Part shown: piece by piece, positions 1 through 12,291 of the stretch | Layout: every line of letters begins with the position of its first letter | Position numbering within the stretch: the first letter of the stretch is position 1 | Assembly: GCA_009823505.1 (NCBI GenBank) | Contig: VZQC01013731.1 | Coordinates: forward strand, 679,319 to 743,318 | Origin: Rhizomys pruinosus | Taxonomy: Eukaryota; Chordata; Mammalia; Rodentia; Spalacidae | Reading direction: 5' to 3' | Length of the DNA stretch: 64,000 nt | The notes under the pieces: generated by a model | Seen by the model: the letters and a program-made list of their open reading frames with translations, nothing else | What the model was told of the DNA's origin: nothing | Databases searched by the model: none | Made by a program: the position numbers and the translations under genes

Positions 1-1454
1 TTAGACAAAGCAAGGCTGTTCCCGCTACTGTCAACAACACGGTGTCTGCAACTGATAGCAATCAGAGCCTTTTTTTTTTTTTTTTTTTTCTGGCTCCAGT
101 CACGTTCACATAATGCAATAAAGCAAGCACACCAACAATTTGGATCTGAAACAAACTGACTGATCTACCCAATGATCCACAGGTGCTAAGTGCCTTTACC
201 TTTGTCCCAGGTATAAACCAACTCACTTGAAGCAAATGATCCCCAAATGCGCAGAGATCTCCATTCTAATATACACAGGGCTGGGATGGGCTTGTGCTTT
301 GAGGGAACAGGGATGATTTGGTTGGTTTCTTTGGGGGCCCCAAGGTATCTTAAGATGTTTTCTTCATTTTAAAATAAGCTTTGTAAGGTCATGAATGAAC
401 AGAACAATGGCTTCCCTCTTCTACTAGTGATATATAAATTACTTCCAACTTTCCTGAAGGCTCAGAAGCAGGCACGATGGAAACAGAACACGTCCAACCT
501 TCTCGGTTCTAAGGATTCTTCCTACTCTTTCTGTCTTAAAAGTTGGGAGATATCCAATCTTGTGCAAAGCAGCATTTCCCACCAGATGTCCCTTGAGGTG
601 GGGGTAACGCTCCTAAGAAAGTGGATCCAGGCTCAGGTTAGCCTTCAAAACACCACAGATCTATAGTGCACGTCAACATAGTAATGGGTCATAGGCATTC
701 TCACAATAAAGCTGTTTTTACCCATTTTATCTTTGTATTTCAAACATTTTTAACCACAGAACACTACTAATTTATTAGCTTGTCGGAGCCTGATGACACT
801 TACTGGGGAAATGTCAGGCTCAATATTATGAGCTGCCCAGGTCACTCTTCTGACTGCTGGAAGGAAGCCAATGCTCCTACCCCATCTCCTGCCCTCTGAC
901 AAAGAGTAAGAAACCAATATGGTGATAAAGGGAAGCCCCTGAAAACATAATTTCTTCTGAGACAAACAATCCACAGGAAGCCACAATGTATGTGCACACA
1001 CACACACACACACACACACCACATGATAAAGCCAGGTTCTATCAATAACCCTTATAGGCCTGGCTAATCCTCCACTCTCAATAGCTAGCTACTTCAAAGT
1101 CTCTCATCCTGATGGTAATCTCCCTGCTCCTGAAGTCTGATCCTGAGATTGGCAGGAGGAGAGGAACTCCCTGGCTGTGGAGGGAGACAGCAATCTGGAC
1201 CCACTTTCCACTACCCTAGGCTGTTTGCTCCTATTTGGAGTACATTTTTATCAAGAGTTCCATAGAAGACATCTCCTATCACATACTGATAATATCTGGA
1301 ATGCTTAGTTTTAGGAGAATTATTAAGAAGATGGAGAGTTGGGCTTACATATGCAAAGCATCCAGGGGTTCGGATCTGCCTTATCAGAGTCATCACGGTA
1401 CCTGGTGACATGCCTGAAAAGCTGTCTCAGAAGATTTCCATTTCTTTTTCTTTT
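1..1454. other. Intronic sequence with simple repeats only
   Basis: No coding signal or recognised transposon was seen. It holds a poly-T run at 70-89 and a (CA)n microsatellite at 994-1019. The open frames at 391-666 and 750-1022 show no domain, and the second reads through the CA repeat. Confidence 0.5.
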
Positions 1455-1675
1455 AATTCTTATTTATTTTTTATTTTATGTCTATGAGTGTTATGCCTGC
1501 ATGTGGAAGTATACTCATGTCATGCAACTCCCATGGAGAACACAGAAAGAGAGTGTTATATTCCCTGGAACTGGAGTTCTGGATGGTTGTTGGCTGCCAT
1601 GTGAGTGCTGGGATTCGAACCCAGGTCTTCTGAAAGAATAGCCAATGCTCTTTACTGCTGAGCCATCTCTCCAGT
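1455..1675 (-). mobile_element. B2 SINE, older copy
   Basis: On the plus strand an A/T-rich tail is followed by tgcctgcatgtgg, ccctggaactggagtt, gaacccaggtcttctg and the reverse of the B2 head, gagccatctctccag. It lacks the internal duplication found in younger copies in this window and has lost most CpGs, so it is an older insertion. Confidence 0.85.
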
Positions 1676-1749
1676 GACAAGAATTCTATTTTCAACCAGA
1701 TGGCACAGATGTATTTTAGCTTACCCATTCTACTGAGTTAAAGTTCAAG

Positions 1750-1760
1750 TTCTATTTATT

Positions 1761-1803
<43 letters not shown>

Positions 1804-2030
1804 TTTGTCTTTTTGAGACAGGGTCTCCCAGTAGTCCCAGCTGACCTGGAGCTTATTTATTTATTTATTTATCTATTTATTTATTTATCTTTTTGAGACA
1901 GGGTCTCCCTGTAGTCCCAGCTGACCTGGAGCTCACTCTCTAGACCAGGCTGGCCTTGAACTCACAGAAATCCACCTGCTTCTGCCTCCCTAGTGCTGAG
2001 ACTAAAGGTGGGCGCCACCACGCCTGGCCC
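1750..2030 (-). mobile_element. B1 SINE with (TTTA)n tail and a duplicated 3' segment
   Basis: A full B1 in reverse runs from 1889 to 2030 (tttttgagacagggtctccc ... gccaccacgcctggccc). Upstream, 1808-1853 repeats the B1 3' end (gagacagggtctcccagtag ... acctggagct), and both pieces are preceded by (TTTA)n runs (1755-1806 and 1854-1888). The A-rich tail plus 46 B1 bases have been duplicated in tandem. Confidence 0.85.
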
Positions 2031-2169
2031 GAGTTGAATTTAAAGCCCTGGACATTATATGAAACAATTATCAGAAGACGAACAGGAGAAGGAAGAAGGC
2101 AAAGTGACCAGGGGACTGGGGTCTGAGGCACTGCATGATTGGTGGTGAATTTCTTGTTTTTTGTTTTTT

Positions 2170-2411
2170 TTTAAATTTTTGTTTCATTTTTAATTAATTA
2201 GTTTTTAATGTATGTGTCTGAATGTTATGCCTGCATGTATGTAAGTGCACCCATGTCATGCAGTGCCTGAGGAAGACAGAAGAGGGTGTTGGATCTCCCA
2301 GAACTGGAGTCACAGACCATGGTTAATTGCCATGCAGGTACCGGTCATTGAACTCAGGTTTTCTGCAAGAGCAGCCAGTGCTCTTGACTGCTGAGCTATC
2401 CCTCCAGCCCC
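2170..2411 (-). mobile_element. B2 SINE, older copy
   Basis: Reverse-orientation B2: A/T tail, tgcctgcatgtatgtaagtg, agaagagggtgttggatctc, then ctgagctatccctccagccc. No internal duplication, and CpGs are decayed. Confidence 0.85.
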
Positions 2412-3180
2412 AGGTTTCTTTCATTGTGTCATGTAGATAGTGGTGGTAGAAAGGTCAGTGATCTGCACATACCAGTGAATGTGGACAGAAGCACAAGAGC
2501 AGTTTGTCACTGCTATGCAAAGAACTGGAAGAGCAACAGCTCACTAAACACCGTCTAGACAACAGCCACTCAGCTCTAAACACGCAAAAGACAGCCACAT
2601 CTATAATTCTACCATACGAGGTGAAGGGGGAGCTCAGACTGTTGCCCTCACCTGCCTGTGAGAAGACACTGGGGTAGTATCAGAAGGGGCAGATACAAGG
2701 ATAGTACTTGTTCCTGCTGAGTGGTGATGGAATCCCTCCACACCAGGTCATGAGGGTCATAGGGAGAGCCAGGCTGCCTGCACCCATCAGACAGTAGGTG
2801 ACAAGGTGTCCCTTTCCACTGACATTACTGTTGGGGTGATGTCAGGAAGAGGGAAAGCCACCATCTAGCAGTAATGGAGCCTCATCTCCCTAGGTGATAC
2901 TGGAGAGGCCATGTAGGAAGCATAGGGTTTCACCCGCCAGGCATCAACAATGCAGAGCTGACGTTCACACTGATTTACCAATGATGAAGAGGCTTTCTTC
3001 CCCTGGTATCAACAGAGGCCAAGCAGGAGACCTAAGCTCACAGCCCTGCTTGCCTGGTTTTCTCCTTCATCTACCAGAGAAAGGTTAGAATCCAACAGAA
3101 ACCAGAAGAATTAAATAAGATCCACAGTTATAGAACACGATACCTGAAATGTCCAATTGTATTAAAAACATCACTTATTA
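2412..3180. other. Intronic sequence, nothing recognised
   Basis: No transposon, RNA gene or coding exon was recognised. The small open frame at 2894-3088 has no domain and no splice context. Confidence 0.45.
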
Positions 3181-3414
3181 GGGGTGGAGAGATGGTTCAG
3201 CAGTTAAGAGCACTGGCTGCTCTTGCAGAGCACCCGAGTTCAGTTCCCGGCACTCACATGGTGGCTAACAACTGTCTTTAACTCCAGTTCCAGGGGATCT
3301 GACATCTTCTTCTGACCTCTGCGGGCATTACGCAACAAAGGTACACTTACATAGATGCAGGCAATACATTCATATAAGTAAAATAAAAAATAATAAATAA
3401 AATATTTTTTAAAA
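3181..3414 (+). mobile_element. B2 SINE
   Basis: Sense B2: ggtggagagatggttcagc, gttaagagcactggctgctc, gagttcagttcccggcactc (pol III B-box region), ctccagttccaggggatctg and a tail of ataaataaaatat. Confidence 0.88.
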
Positions 3415-3937
3415 CACAGCACTTATCCTATTGTGAACAAGGAAAATCAAAGCAAAATAAGAAAAGGGAATCAAATGTGGATTTTCAAGGAGCCATGCCA
3501 GAGGCTTCTATGAACAATAAAGATCACGTTTGATAAAAGTTGAAATCCCAGGCTCTCCGCAAAGAAACAGAAGGAAAAAGACTGCCTGCAAATGGAAATT
3601 TAAGAACTGAAAAATATAATAATCAAAAGTAAAAACAGTATTGAGGATAGCAAAATGGAAATCATCCAATCAGAATAAAAGAGAAAATAGAATGAAAACA
3701 AATGAACAGAACCTCAAGGATCCAGCATCAGGTATTGAGAAGAGGAAGAGAAAGAGGGTGGGGCTGAAAAAAAAATCAAAAGATTTTTCAAATGAAAAAT
3801 CTCCCAAATTTGGAAAAAGACATAAATCTACAGATTCTAAAAGGTTAAGCAGACCTCAAACAGGATGAGTCAAAAGAAACCCAGATCAAGACCTGTGGCA
3901 GTCAAATTTCTAAAAACTAAACAATAAAAATAAAATG

Positions 3938-4078
3938 TAAAAGGTGCATGCCTTTAACCCCAGTACTGTGGAGGGAGAGGATCTCTGAGAGTTCAAGGCC
4001 AGCTTGGTCTACATAGCAAGCTCTGGGCCAGCTGGGACTAAAGGGAGACCCTGTCTCAAAAAGACCAAAAAAAAAAAA
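3938..4078 (+). mobile_element. B1 SINE
   Basis: Sense B1: gcatgcctttaaccccagta, ttcaaggccagcttggtcta, agggagaccctgtctcaaaa, then an A tail. Inserted into the L1M relic. Confidence 0.85.
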
Positions 4079-4128
4079 GCAGTAAGAGGGAAGTAACACT
4101 TCACCTACAGAAAAAAAAAAATTTCAAT

Positions 4129-4274
4129 CCAGGTGTGGTATGCACACCTTTAATCCCAGAACTCAGGAGGCAGAGGCAGGTGGTTCTCTGTGATTTCAAG
4201 GCCAGCCTGGTATACATAGTGTGAGCTCCAGGCCAGCTGGGGCGAACGGGAGACCCTGTCTCAAAAAGACCAAT
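4129..4274 (+). mobile_element. B1 SINE
   Basis: Sense B1: cacacctttaatcccagaac, aggcagaggcaggtggttct, aaggccagcctggtatacat, gagaccctgtctcaaaaaga. Its tail runs into an (AAT/AATG)n microsatellite (4272-4309) that probably grew from it. Confidence 0.9.
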
Positions 4275-4370
4275 AATAATGATAATAATAATGATAATAA
4301 TAATAATTCAAATGATTTCATGTTTCTCAAGGATCATGAAAAAAGTAACACGATTTCACTTTGGGGGAGA

Positions 4371-4432
4371 AAGGGGGAGGGGGAGGGGGAGGGGGAGGGG
4401 GAGAGGGAGGGGGAGGGAGAAGGAGAGAGAGA
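4371..4432 (+). repeat. (GGGGGA)n purine tract
   Basis: About ten units of gggggag/gggaga on the plus strand, all purine. It makes the long Gly/Glu/Arg-rich translations seen here, which are not genes. Confidence 0.95.
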
Positions 4433-5075
4433 AACAAACTGTCAACCCAGAATATCCAGCCAAAAATATGAAGCTGGGACTCAAGACATTCTTAGATGAA
4501 AGAAAATTAAGAAAATTTGTCACGATAAGACATATTCTAAAAAGAGAAATCCTCTACACCAAGAACAGAACTTTAGAACATCAGAGAAAAAAGAATAATG
4601 GAAAGAATAAAAATTAGTAAACTCATATCCTTATTAAATTATCTAAATTACATTTGGTACCTCAAGCAAAAACTCTGAAACTGGTGTGGTTCTCAGTGAT
4701 TATACAGGAGATGTCTAAGATAATTATATTCAAATGATGAGTCTCCAATCTTCTCTTGTACTAGTACATTGTTGATACCATAGAACGTGATGCGCCTATA
4801 CTCTTAACGGCTAGAGGGACCACTAGAAACACTAGTGGAAAAAGAGATACTCCAAAACACTAGAAATGAACCAAAATGGAATTTTAAAATACATTCATGT
4901 AACCCACAAGAAGACAAAAAAAAGGAAACCAAACAGGAAAAGAACAAAAAGAAAACAAAACCTAAAATGATAGACTTAACATACCAATAATTACATTAAA
5001 TGTAAATGATTTAAATACACCAATTAAAAGATGAAGATTATAGCGTAGAAAAAGCAGCACAAACTCTAAGCTAAA

Positions 5076-6949
5076 GTGAAGTAAGCTGAGCCTTATGTGG
5101 CTGCCTCCTTTAAAACACTACTGGCAGCCTGACCTTTCCCTTTATTCTTCATTCATTGTACCTTTGGGTTATGTGATGGTTTCTAATCCAACTTGGATGG
5201 GGACTGCCTTAGCATTGCAATATTAGGACAAAAATCTTGGTTATCTTGAGTCTTGGCGGACTTGCCACATGAGCTCTAGTCTTCCTATTTATAGATCCTT
5301 TGGTTTAGAGAAAAACAGATTGCCACCTTGTGTAATCTCTATTTCTGTGGAATTTTCTATTCTTTGGAGATAAAGTTAATCATCACTGGTTCTCAAAGGG
5401 TAGTCTCCTTGAGTGTGTCTATCACTGTGTCAACCCCTTCATAGGGGTGATCTTAATGACCTAACAGAGAAGGCACTGATATTATCCTCACTGCGTAATT
5501 ATAAGAAAATTACTGTTCAGAGAAATAAGCTACCCAAAGTCATACATACATCTCACCTGCCCACTGTACACCTGACTCGTGTAACTCTAAGGTCTGTGCT
5601 ATTAACCTTGGTATACCATGGAAATCCAAAATCTGCTAGGCTCTAACGTGGCAGAAAATCTTCTTTCCACTGTCACACAGGATCATGAGATGCTCAGAGA
5701 AAGATTTTTTTTTCACTAGATATTTCTGTAGAGTTGGCTGAGATTTGTTTTAATTTCTCATTCTTTCAGACGGTTCATCAAATAGTCAATCTGTCCCTTC
5801 ATTTGCTGCACAAAACACTTCTAAAAGCTTCAGCTAGAGGAATGGATTGAGTGATGCCACCCTGTCTCCTCAGCAAGCCCCCATAAAGGCTGGCACCAAG
5901 TTCATCTGGTGTCATAGCTGATTTTTCCATATTTCATCGCTCAGCTCCCAGCCCAAGATGTCAAACAAGCAAACCACAGGGGTTCGCCTGTGACATCCAT
6001 TCTCCCAACGCTCCATTGTTCAATGACATCTCGACTGTGAGGGATCCAGGTCAACATTTCCCCTTTTAGGTCTTTCACATGGCAGAGGCTTTGATGCCTC
6101 ACCTTGTGGAGAGAAGAAGAAAGGGTCAGAATGCTTCTGAGATGGTGGCCAAAAAAGCTTTGAGATCACGCCAAGCCCAGTGGAGTGGTCTGGTTTTTCC
6201 TCGCGTTCCCTGGAATGACACGTGGATTTTTCTAGCTCCCTTCTCCCACGTCCCCACCCAGCTCTCGGTTCCTGACACTGCCAACACTCACATGCGGGGA
6301 TAACATTCAAAATCGCCTCCTTCTCTGACAATAAAATAAGGCAAACCATTTGGCATCCGGGTGGCGCCCTAGTCTCCTGACCCCTGGCAGGATCCCAGGG
6401 GATTTGTGGTCGGCAGCTAATCAGAGCCCTGGCCACAGCCATTTCCCATGACATAGCTGGAATTCTCCCACTGCCTGCCCTCCCAGCTTCAGTTACCCAG
6501 CCAGGCTGAAACTATGTGCTCCCCTCCCACTCTGTCCATCACCGTCCGTGCTCAGGCTGAGCCTCCTTAGCACCCGCTGGACAGACTCTTGATGCTCTGG
6601 GTGGGGGAGTAGCAAACTTCTCTCCGCTTTTATTACTGACCCACAGCCCACCTCCTGTGCTCCTACAACCCACAAGCCTCTTTCAAGCACCCTCCTCTTG
6701 AGCAATGATAAACTTTTGTGCCGGAGAAGTGGAAAGAAAAAAACAACCACTCCCGGCCAACCACACTGGTATCACAAGGGAGGCCAAGCGTGGGATTTCC
6801 AAGTGGTGGCCATGAAACACTTATCTCTGTCATTTATGGTTAATCTGCCCATGAGCTAGAAAAACAGCCTTCAATGCCCTTCTGCAGGGTCTACTCTTTG
6901 CTTACCTGGGAATGGAGATGGGGACTTAATACTTGATGAGAAGCCAGGT
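5076..6949. other. Mostly unique intronic sequence with one MIR remnant
   Basis: No gene was recognised. A MIR lies at 5441-5620. The open frames at 6020-6454 (minus) and 6493-6750 (minus) show no conserved domain or exon borders. Confidence 0.45.
5441..5620 (-). mobile_element. MIR SINE remnant
   Basis: Reversed MIR core: gatattatcctcactgcg, cagagaaataagctaccc, aaagtcatacatacatctca and gtctgtgctattaacc, all in the MIR antisense order but well diverged. Confidence 0.6.
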
Positions 6950-7160
6950 AGTACACACTGCACAAGGGCTGAATATGGAGACCCAGGAGCCAGGCCTGGC
7001 AACTGCTCAGCTATGTACAACCTTACTAGCTGCCTGTTACTGGTTAAATCAAAGAACCTCTCTAGGCTTTAGTCTCCGTCTAACAAAGAAAATAAGAGGA
7101 CTTCCTCACAGGCCTGCGATGAGAAATGAGTTCATTTGTAACACTTTGCCTACTAGCAAT
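6950..7160 (+). mobile_element. MIR SINE remnant
   Basis: Sense MIR-like order: ggagccaggcctggc, gctatgtacaaccttactag, aatcaaagaacctctctagg, tttagtctccgtc, gcgatgagaaatgag. Diverged. Confidence 0.5.
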
Positions 7161-7256
7161 ATTCTCTGGAAGAAATTCATGTATGTACATATGTGATAGT
7201 CTACGCATATATACAAGTGTGATATTCAGGTTACTTTCATGTCTTGATGGCATTAC

Positions 7257-7410
7257 TCTGTTTTGTTTTGTTTTTTCTTCCTTTGAGAGAAAGTGTCACT
7301 ATGTAGCTCTAGCTGGCCTGGAACTCACTTTGTTGGGCTGGAACTCACAGATATCTGCCCATCTCGCTTCCCAAATATTGTGATTAAAGTCATGCAACGC
7401 CATGCCCAGC
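7257..7410 (-). mobile_element. B1 SINE, older copy
   Basis: Reversed B1: tagctctagctggcctggaa, aactcacagatatctgccca, gtgattaaagtcatgcaacg, catgcccagca, with a ttttgttttg tail on the left. Confidence 0.75.
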
Positions 7411-7904
7411 ATACTCTGCTGTCTTTACAGAGGATGCTCCTGAATCCTGGAGAGTCTTAGAAAACATTCCTGTGGTCAGGCAGTAAGCTACAGAGGTGGG
7501 ACTTGAAGTTGGACTGCATCTCCTATTAAGATAGTGTGTCTCAAACTGGGGTTCCTGATTACTTGGGAACATAGCAGGAATACAAGTTACTGGCTCCACC
7601 CAGACCTCTTGACTCAAACATTCTGGGAGTGGGTCCAGCGATTTGTTGCAACAAGCCCTCCAGAAGAGTGGGAGGCACGATGTTGATGTGCTTTGGATCA
7701 CCATGTTCCCCTTAGAGCAGGAGGAGTAAGGTCCCTTCCTTCCAGTCTCAGTGTCACTGGATAAAGTGAACACCAGGTGCAGGAACAATGAAGCATTGGG
7801 GGTGGGAGGGTCTGGATGCTCAGTACTGCACTAGACACCACAAGAACTCCTAACTACCTGTGCAGGAACACGTCCATTATGCACAGGAGCTGAGCATGGG
7901 CACA

Positions 7905-8055
7905 TGGTTACCCAAGACACAGATCACACCGGCAGCCAAAGCATCAGGGTGCCAAGCCTGGCATCGATCCCAACATATGAGATTTAAGGATATCATTTAA
8001 TCTCACTGAGCTCGGGTTTCTTCAGCTCCCTAAGCGCTCTAAGGATAAAATGAAG
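7905..8055 (+). mobile_element. MIR SINE remnant
   Basis: Sense MIR features: caagcctggcatcgatccc, ggatatcatttaatctcac, gctcgggtttcttcagctcc, aaggataaaatgaag. Confidence 0.5.
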
Positions 8056-8285
8056 TTAGGGCCATTGGCTTGTAGGGCATATGGCAGAGGGCTTCATGGC
8101 TATAGTCAGCATGAAGATCTGCTGCCAGATGACCCAGGATGCATGTTGTCACAGGAAGGGGAGATGGTTCTGAGGGAGGGAGGGCTACAGAGAATGGGAA
8201 CAGGATTTCAACACAGTCAGAGACTCAGGGAACAGACAGGAGAAAGAGAAGAAAATGTCATGAATCATTAGAAAAGAAAAGTATT

Positions 8286-8436
8286 GCTGGGCATGGCAGC
8301 ACACACCTTTAATCTCAGCATTTGGGGAGGGAGAGGCAGGCGGATTTCTGTGAGTTCAAGGGCAGCCTGGTCTATCTACATAGCGAGTTCCAGACCCTAT
8401 CTCAAAAAGACAAAAAACAAAAAAAAAAAAAAAAAA
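8286..8436 (+). mobile_element. B1 SINE
   Basis: Sense B1: gctgggcatggcagcacaca, cctttaatctcagcatttgg, gagttcaagggcagcctggt, ccctatctcaaaaagac, with a long A tail to 8438. Confidence 0.9.
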
Positions 8437-8742
8437 AAGAAAAGGAATTTTCAGGTATTCCAGACTGATACTTAGCAGGTCAAATCAAGCTTAGTTATCT
8501 GGCATTCATGTTGTACATCAACGGTATAAAGCCCAGCTTTCAAGTGGACAATCCAACAGGACCCAAGTTCTACCTCAGTCCCAGATGCAGGGTTCCTTTG
8601 CCAGGCTTTGCTTAATCCCCACGAGGAAGATATAATTCATGCATACTAAAAAAAATAGCTGGAAAATATTGAAGCGATGATTTTCCTGCAGTTCTCCTCT
8701 ACTCTGGAGGCACAGAAACTCATCAAGGAGAAGGCATAGATT

Positions 8743-8852
8743 GCATGAGCTATTAGCCCAGAGAACACAAGTAGCATGGGCTACCAGCCCAACATAGGTA
8801 CCATGAGCCATTATCCCAGAGTACATAGGGAACATGAACCATTGGCCCAAAG
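8743..8852 (+). repeat. Degenerate tandem repeat, about four units of 27-32 bp
   Basis: Four successive units begin gcatgagctattagccca, gcatgggctaccagcccaac, ccatgagccattatccca and catgaaccattggccc. Each is followed by a variable acata/aaca spacer. It is an old, decayed short minisatellite. Confidence 0.7.
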
Positions 8853-10368
8853 CTAGGCAGAAAGTCTCAGTATCTGACTTTATCTTTGTCATATCAGGAA
8901 ATTCTAATAGGCATCATTATTAGTCTCTTGAGCCATGGAGGGAAGACAAGCTCACTTGTGTTCTTTCAGTCTTGCCACTTTCAGACTAGCTTCCTATAAA
9001 GCTCATGACACTTCTGCCCTGTTCATTCTCCCTGATTCTGAGCAGAAGTAATGCCCGGGGGACTCATTTGATGGGAGACAGAGATGAGAGTGCAAAGGAT
9101 TATGGGAGCAGACACTGGACCCATCTCACAGTGAACTCTGACATCCGCAAGCCAACCTTTGTCCCAGTGATTTGTGTTCTGGAAGAATTTTAGCAAATCA
9201 AGATGCTTGGGCTGCTCCTTCTCAAAGCCTGGAGAAAGCAACCTCAGACATCTAAACAGACGCATATTTGAAAGTCTAGCCTATTGTTTTAGAATTTCTG
9301 TGGAAGGCCTCGAAATGCCACCCTCAGACTCCCCACCACGGCCTGGAACTGTAAGTCAATGGGAGGGAAAGATGGGATGTGAAGCATTCCTGATGATGAA
9401 TTAAATCCCCTGGGGGCAAGCTTTCCTTCGACGAGTCCCACTCGAGAAGCGGGGAGAGGTAGGGGACCACTGCATCTTCTCTAGAGGCAACGGCAGAGTC
9501 TATAGTCTTGCTTGGCCCAATTGTTTGACACAGCAATTGCCTTCCAGGCCCTGGGGTATGATTCTCTACTCTGGGTGGGACAGGGAAGGGAGTGACTTGC
9601 TTGTCACATTATTCAACCCCAAAGTATACACTACCGAAGTGAACTTGGCTTCTTCCCATTCTGTCTGGGCTGATCTGTCACCAGTCTGACTCAGCCTTGT
9701 TCCGGGCTGTCCCCAGTCAGCCCCTCCAGCCCTGGCTGTGCTGGATAAAGAGCAGTTGTTTAGGTTGGGCTGATGACAGTACCCTTTCCTGATGGAATGT
9801 GGCTATTGTTCTCAGGGTCCAAGCTGCTTTCATCTCCAGCACGCCCACTACAGGATTAACAGAGCCTGCAGCAGTGCTGTGCTTCCACTGCATTCAACTG
9901 CAAGCCAACCTCAGGTTCTGTCTCCAGCCTTCTCAGACAGGGCCACCCCCTTGAGCAGGTACCCCAAGGCTTCTTGTGGAGACAAAGGTGAAGGCCACAG
10001 AAGATACTGTGGCCAGGGACCTACCCTAGAAAGCTGCTGCTGAGCCAGCCTGGGCTGAGCCAGCTGACTGGAGTCACTTGTGCCATCTTTGACAGCTATG
10101 ATCCAGTTCTTCCTCCTGAACTAGGCAAAGATTGAGGAAAGCGATGTGAATCTGTAAAGCAACCAATGGACTAGCATGCAGGGCAGAAGGTAGGGTCTCA
10201 GGAAGTGCTTGATCCCTTCACCTTTCCAAGGAGAGGTGGTAGCTGGGAGCACCTGCCTTGCCTACTCTACAGGGCTGTTGGAAGCAACAAAAGATACAAA
10301 ACACCAATGTTGTCAAAGCCTCTGAGGGCTGTGTAGGCCTGGGAGCTATAGCCCAATAGGCACTTGTT
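8853..10368. other. Intronic sequence, nothing recognised
   Basis: No transposon or exon recognised. Overlapping small frames on both strands (9005-9536, 9792-10043) have no domain support. Confidence 0.45.
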
Positions 10369-10602
10369 TAGCCTGAGAGAAGGCTCAGTGGTTAAGACTA
10401 CTGGCTACTTCTGCAGAGAACAAGGGTTTAGTTCCCAGCACCCACATTGGCTTACACCTGTGCTGGTAACTCAAGTTCCAGGGGAACTGATGCCCCCTTC
10501 TGGCCGATGAGGGTATTTGCTCACATGATGCACATACAAACACTCAGGCCTTCACACATACACATACAATAAAAATAATATAATAGATCTTTAACCAAAA
10601 AA
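10369..10602 (+). mobile_element. B2 SINE, older copy
   Basis: Sense B2: gagagaaggctcagtggtta, ttagttcccagcacccac, caagttccaggggaactgat, ending caataaaaataatat. A purine-rich run (gggaggggaggaaggaggg) follows at 10604-10640. Confidence 0.82.
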
Positions 10603-10699
10603 AGGGAGGGGAGGAAGGAGGGAAGGAGAGGGAGGAAAAGAAAATGACTCTTTAGGAAGCCAGAAGTGGGAAGTGACACCAACTTCCTTATTAACTCTG

Positions 10700-10990
10700 C
10701 TAAATATAAAAGCAGCTAACACTTCTTAAGGGCACCAGGCTTTTTATTTTTATTTTTTTTTAGAATTTTTTTTTTTTGGTCTTTTTGAGACAGGATCTCC
10801 CTGTAGCCCCAGCTGTCCTGGAACTCACTCTGTAGACCAGGCTGGCCTTGAACTCACAAAGATCCGCCTGCCTCTGCCTCCCAAGTGCTAGGATTAAAGA
10901 CATGTGCCACCATGCCCGGCATGGGCATTGGGCTTTATCCTAGGTGCTTTTAATTTGTGTTGACCTTGCTTCACCCACAAGCAGCCCTAT
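10700..10990 (-). mobile_element. MIR-like remnant split by a B1
   Basis: cagctaacacttcttaaggg before and gggctttatcctaggtgct after the B1 resemble the antisense 5' half of MIR. Weak match. Confidence 0.35.
10750..10922 (-). mobile_element. B1 SINE
   Basis: Reversed, nearly intact B1: ctttttgagacaggatctcc, gaactcactctgtagaccag, aggattaaagacatgtgcca, ccatgcccggc, with a T-rich left tail. Confidence 0.93.
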
Positions 10991-11439
10991 TCCTTCACTG
11001 ACTCACTCGTTCATTTATCCTTCGCTCACATTGCTCTTTCTTTGATGCCCACATGGACCCTTCCCTGAGTTTTCATCACTCACTGCTGCTAGCTCAGAGA
11101 GTCCTTCCTGGCTCCCTTACTTAAAAGCACCCTCTGCTCCCCATCCCAGCCTCCTTCTCTATGCGATCTCCCCCTTCGTCCTTCCATCCGCGCACGTTCG
11201 AGCTGCCTGCCAGCTTGCGTAGTTTCTCATGCTCGTCTCCCACTAGGTTATGAGTCCCACAAGAATGTGAGCCAAAGACAGGCCATTTGTTCTAATGCAC
11301 TCACTCACTCCTGCCTTGAGCACCTACAGAGTAGTGTCTGAGTGCCTTGCCCTGAATGAATGCCGGAGAGAGGTGTCAACTGAACAAAAATCTACGAGAA
11401 AAGTACTATTAGTATAAACATGTCTGCCTTACACATCTA

Positions 11440-11565
11440 AACCAGAGGCAGGCACAGAGAAGTAAAACAAAACAACAATGACGACAACAACAACAACAAA
11501 ACTGGCTCAAAGTCACACAGCAAAGAACAAAGCCAGGACTTAACTCCAGAAATTAAGCACTATAG
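11440..11565 (-). mobile_element. MIR remnant with (CAA)n expansion
   Basis: The antisense MIR motifs ggctcaaagtcacacagca and aagccaggacttaactcc are present; an (AAC)n run (11468-11500) interrupts them. Confidence 0.5.
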
Positions 11566-11589
11566 CATTCAAGTTTTTTGTCTGCATTG

Positions 11590-11682
11590 AAGCTGCTCCT
11601 CCTCCTCTTCCTCCTCCCTCTCCTCCCCCTCCTCCTCTCTTTCTCCCTCCTCCTCTTCCTCCTGCTCTTCCTCCTCCAGTGT
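11590..11682 (+). repeat. (CCT)n-rich polypyrimidine tract
   Basis: About 90 bases of ctcctcctcttcctcct-type sequence. It is read as Leu-rich in one direction and Gly/Arg-rich in the other; neither is a gene. Confidence 0.95.
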
Positions 11683-12291
11683 GGTCGTGCTCAGAGGCTT
11701 TGCTTAGCACCAAAGTACAAGACATCCTTGCTGCTGTCAGCAGGCACTGAGCAGTCTAAGAGTCCAGGGCAGTAGCCTGAAGTGATGGAAAGGCGTGACC
11801 CTGTCACCCCCCCACCCCCCCCCACCCCCAGTGTGGCTGAACACACTGCTCTGCAGGTCTTGGCTCTCGTCCCCTCTCCTGCAGCCACCTCCACAAGAGC
11901 AGGGGAGGGAGGAGGATAACAGGTGGCACTCAACAGTGGCTGAGGAGCACAGCGGTGCCCACATGCAGTTAGTTCCCGTCACCTCTGGCCCAAACCCAGT
12001 TACCTCCCTGCAGTTATGAACTGGCCACAGCTTCTCTTTTATTTCATAACTGCACTGAAAGTTCAGTGAAGTTAGAAAACGGGGTTTCCCCTTCTAGAAG
12101 TTATGTGTATCCTCAATGTCACTTGGAAGAACCTTGAATATTCTCCGGAAAGCCTTTCCACTCCCTCTCCTCATTCCCATCAAGAACATGGCTACTGGCA
12201 GGTGTAGCCCGAGGCCTGCTTGGTTCCGGGCACTGCTGGAGGCACTTAGACTGTAAACAGTGCCCCATGTCATCCTCCCAGTCATCACCTG

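Larger units (their letters stand above)
3560..5075 (+). mobile_element. Ancient L1M-type LINE-1 relic, interrupted
   Basis: The A-rich sense strand carries remnants of old mammalian L1: cagaataaaagagaaaatag, cccaaatttggaaaaagaca near 3807, then cccagaatatccagccaaaa at about 4446, gaaaatttgtcacgataag, and finally aataattacattaaatgtaa followed by acaccaattaaaagatg near 5020. These occur in the L1 order. Two B1 copies (3938-4078, 4129-4274), an AAT-rich run and a GGGGGA repeat interrupt it. All frames are destroyed; the frames at 3641-3868 and 4221-4617 are L1 debris plus simple repeat. Confidence 0.78.

Noticed and set aside
6020..6454. 144-codon open frame on the minus strand
   Set aside because: No conserved motif, biased residues, and no exon borders.
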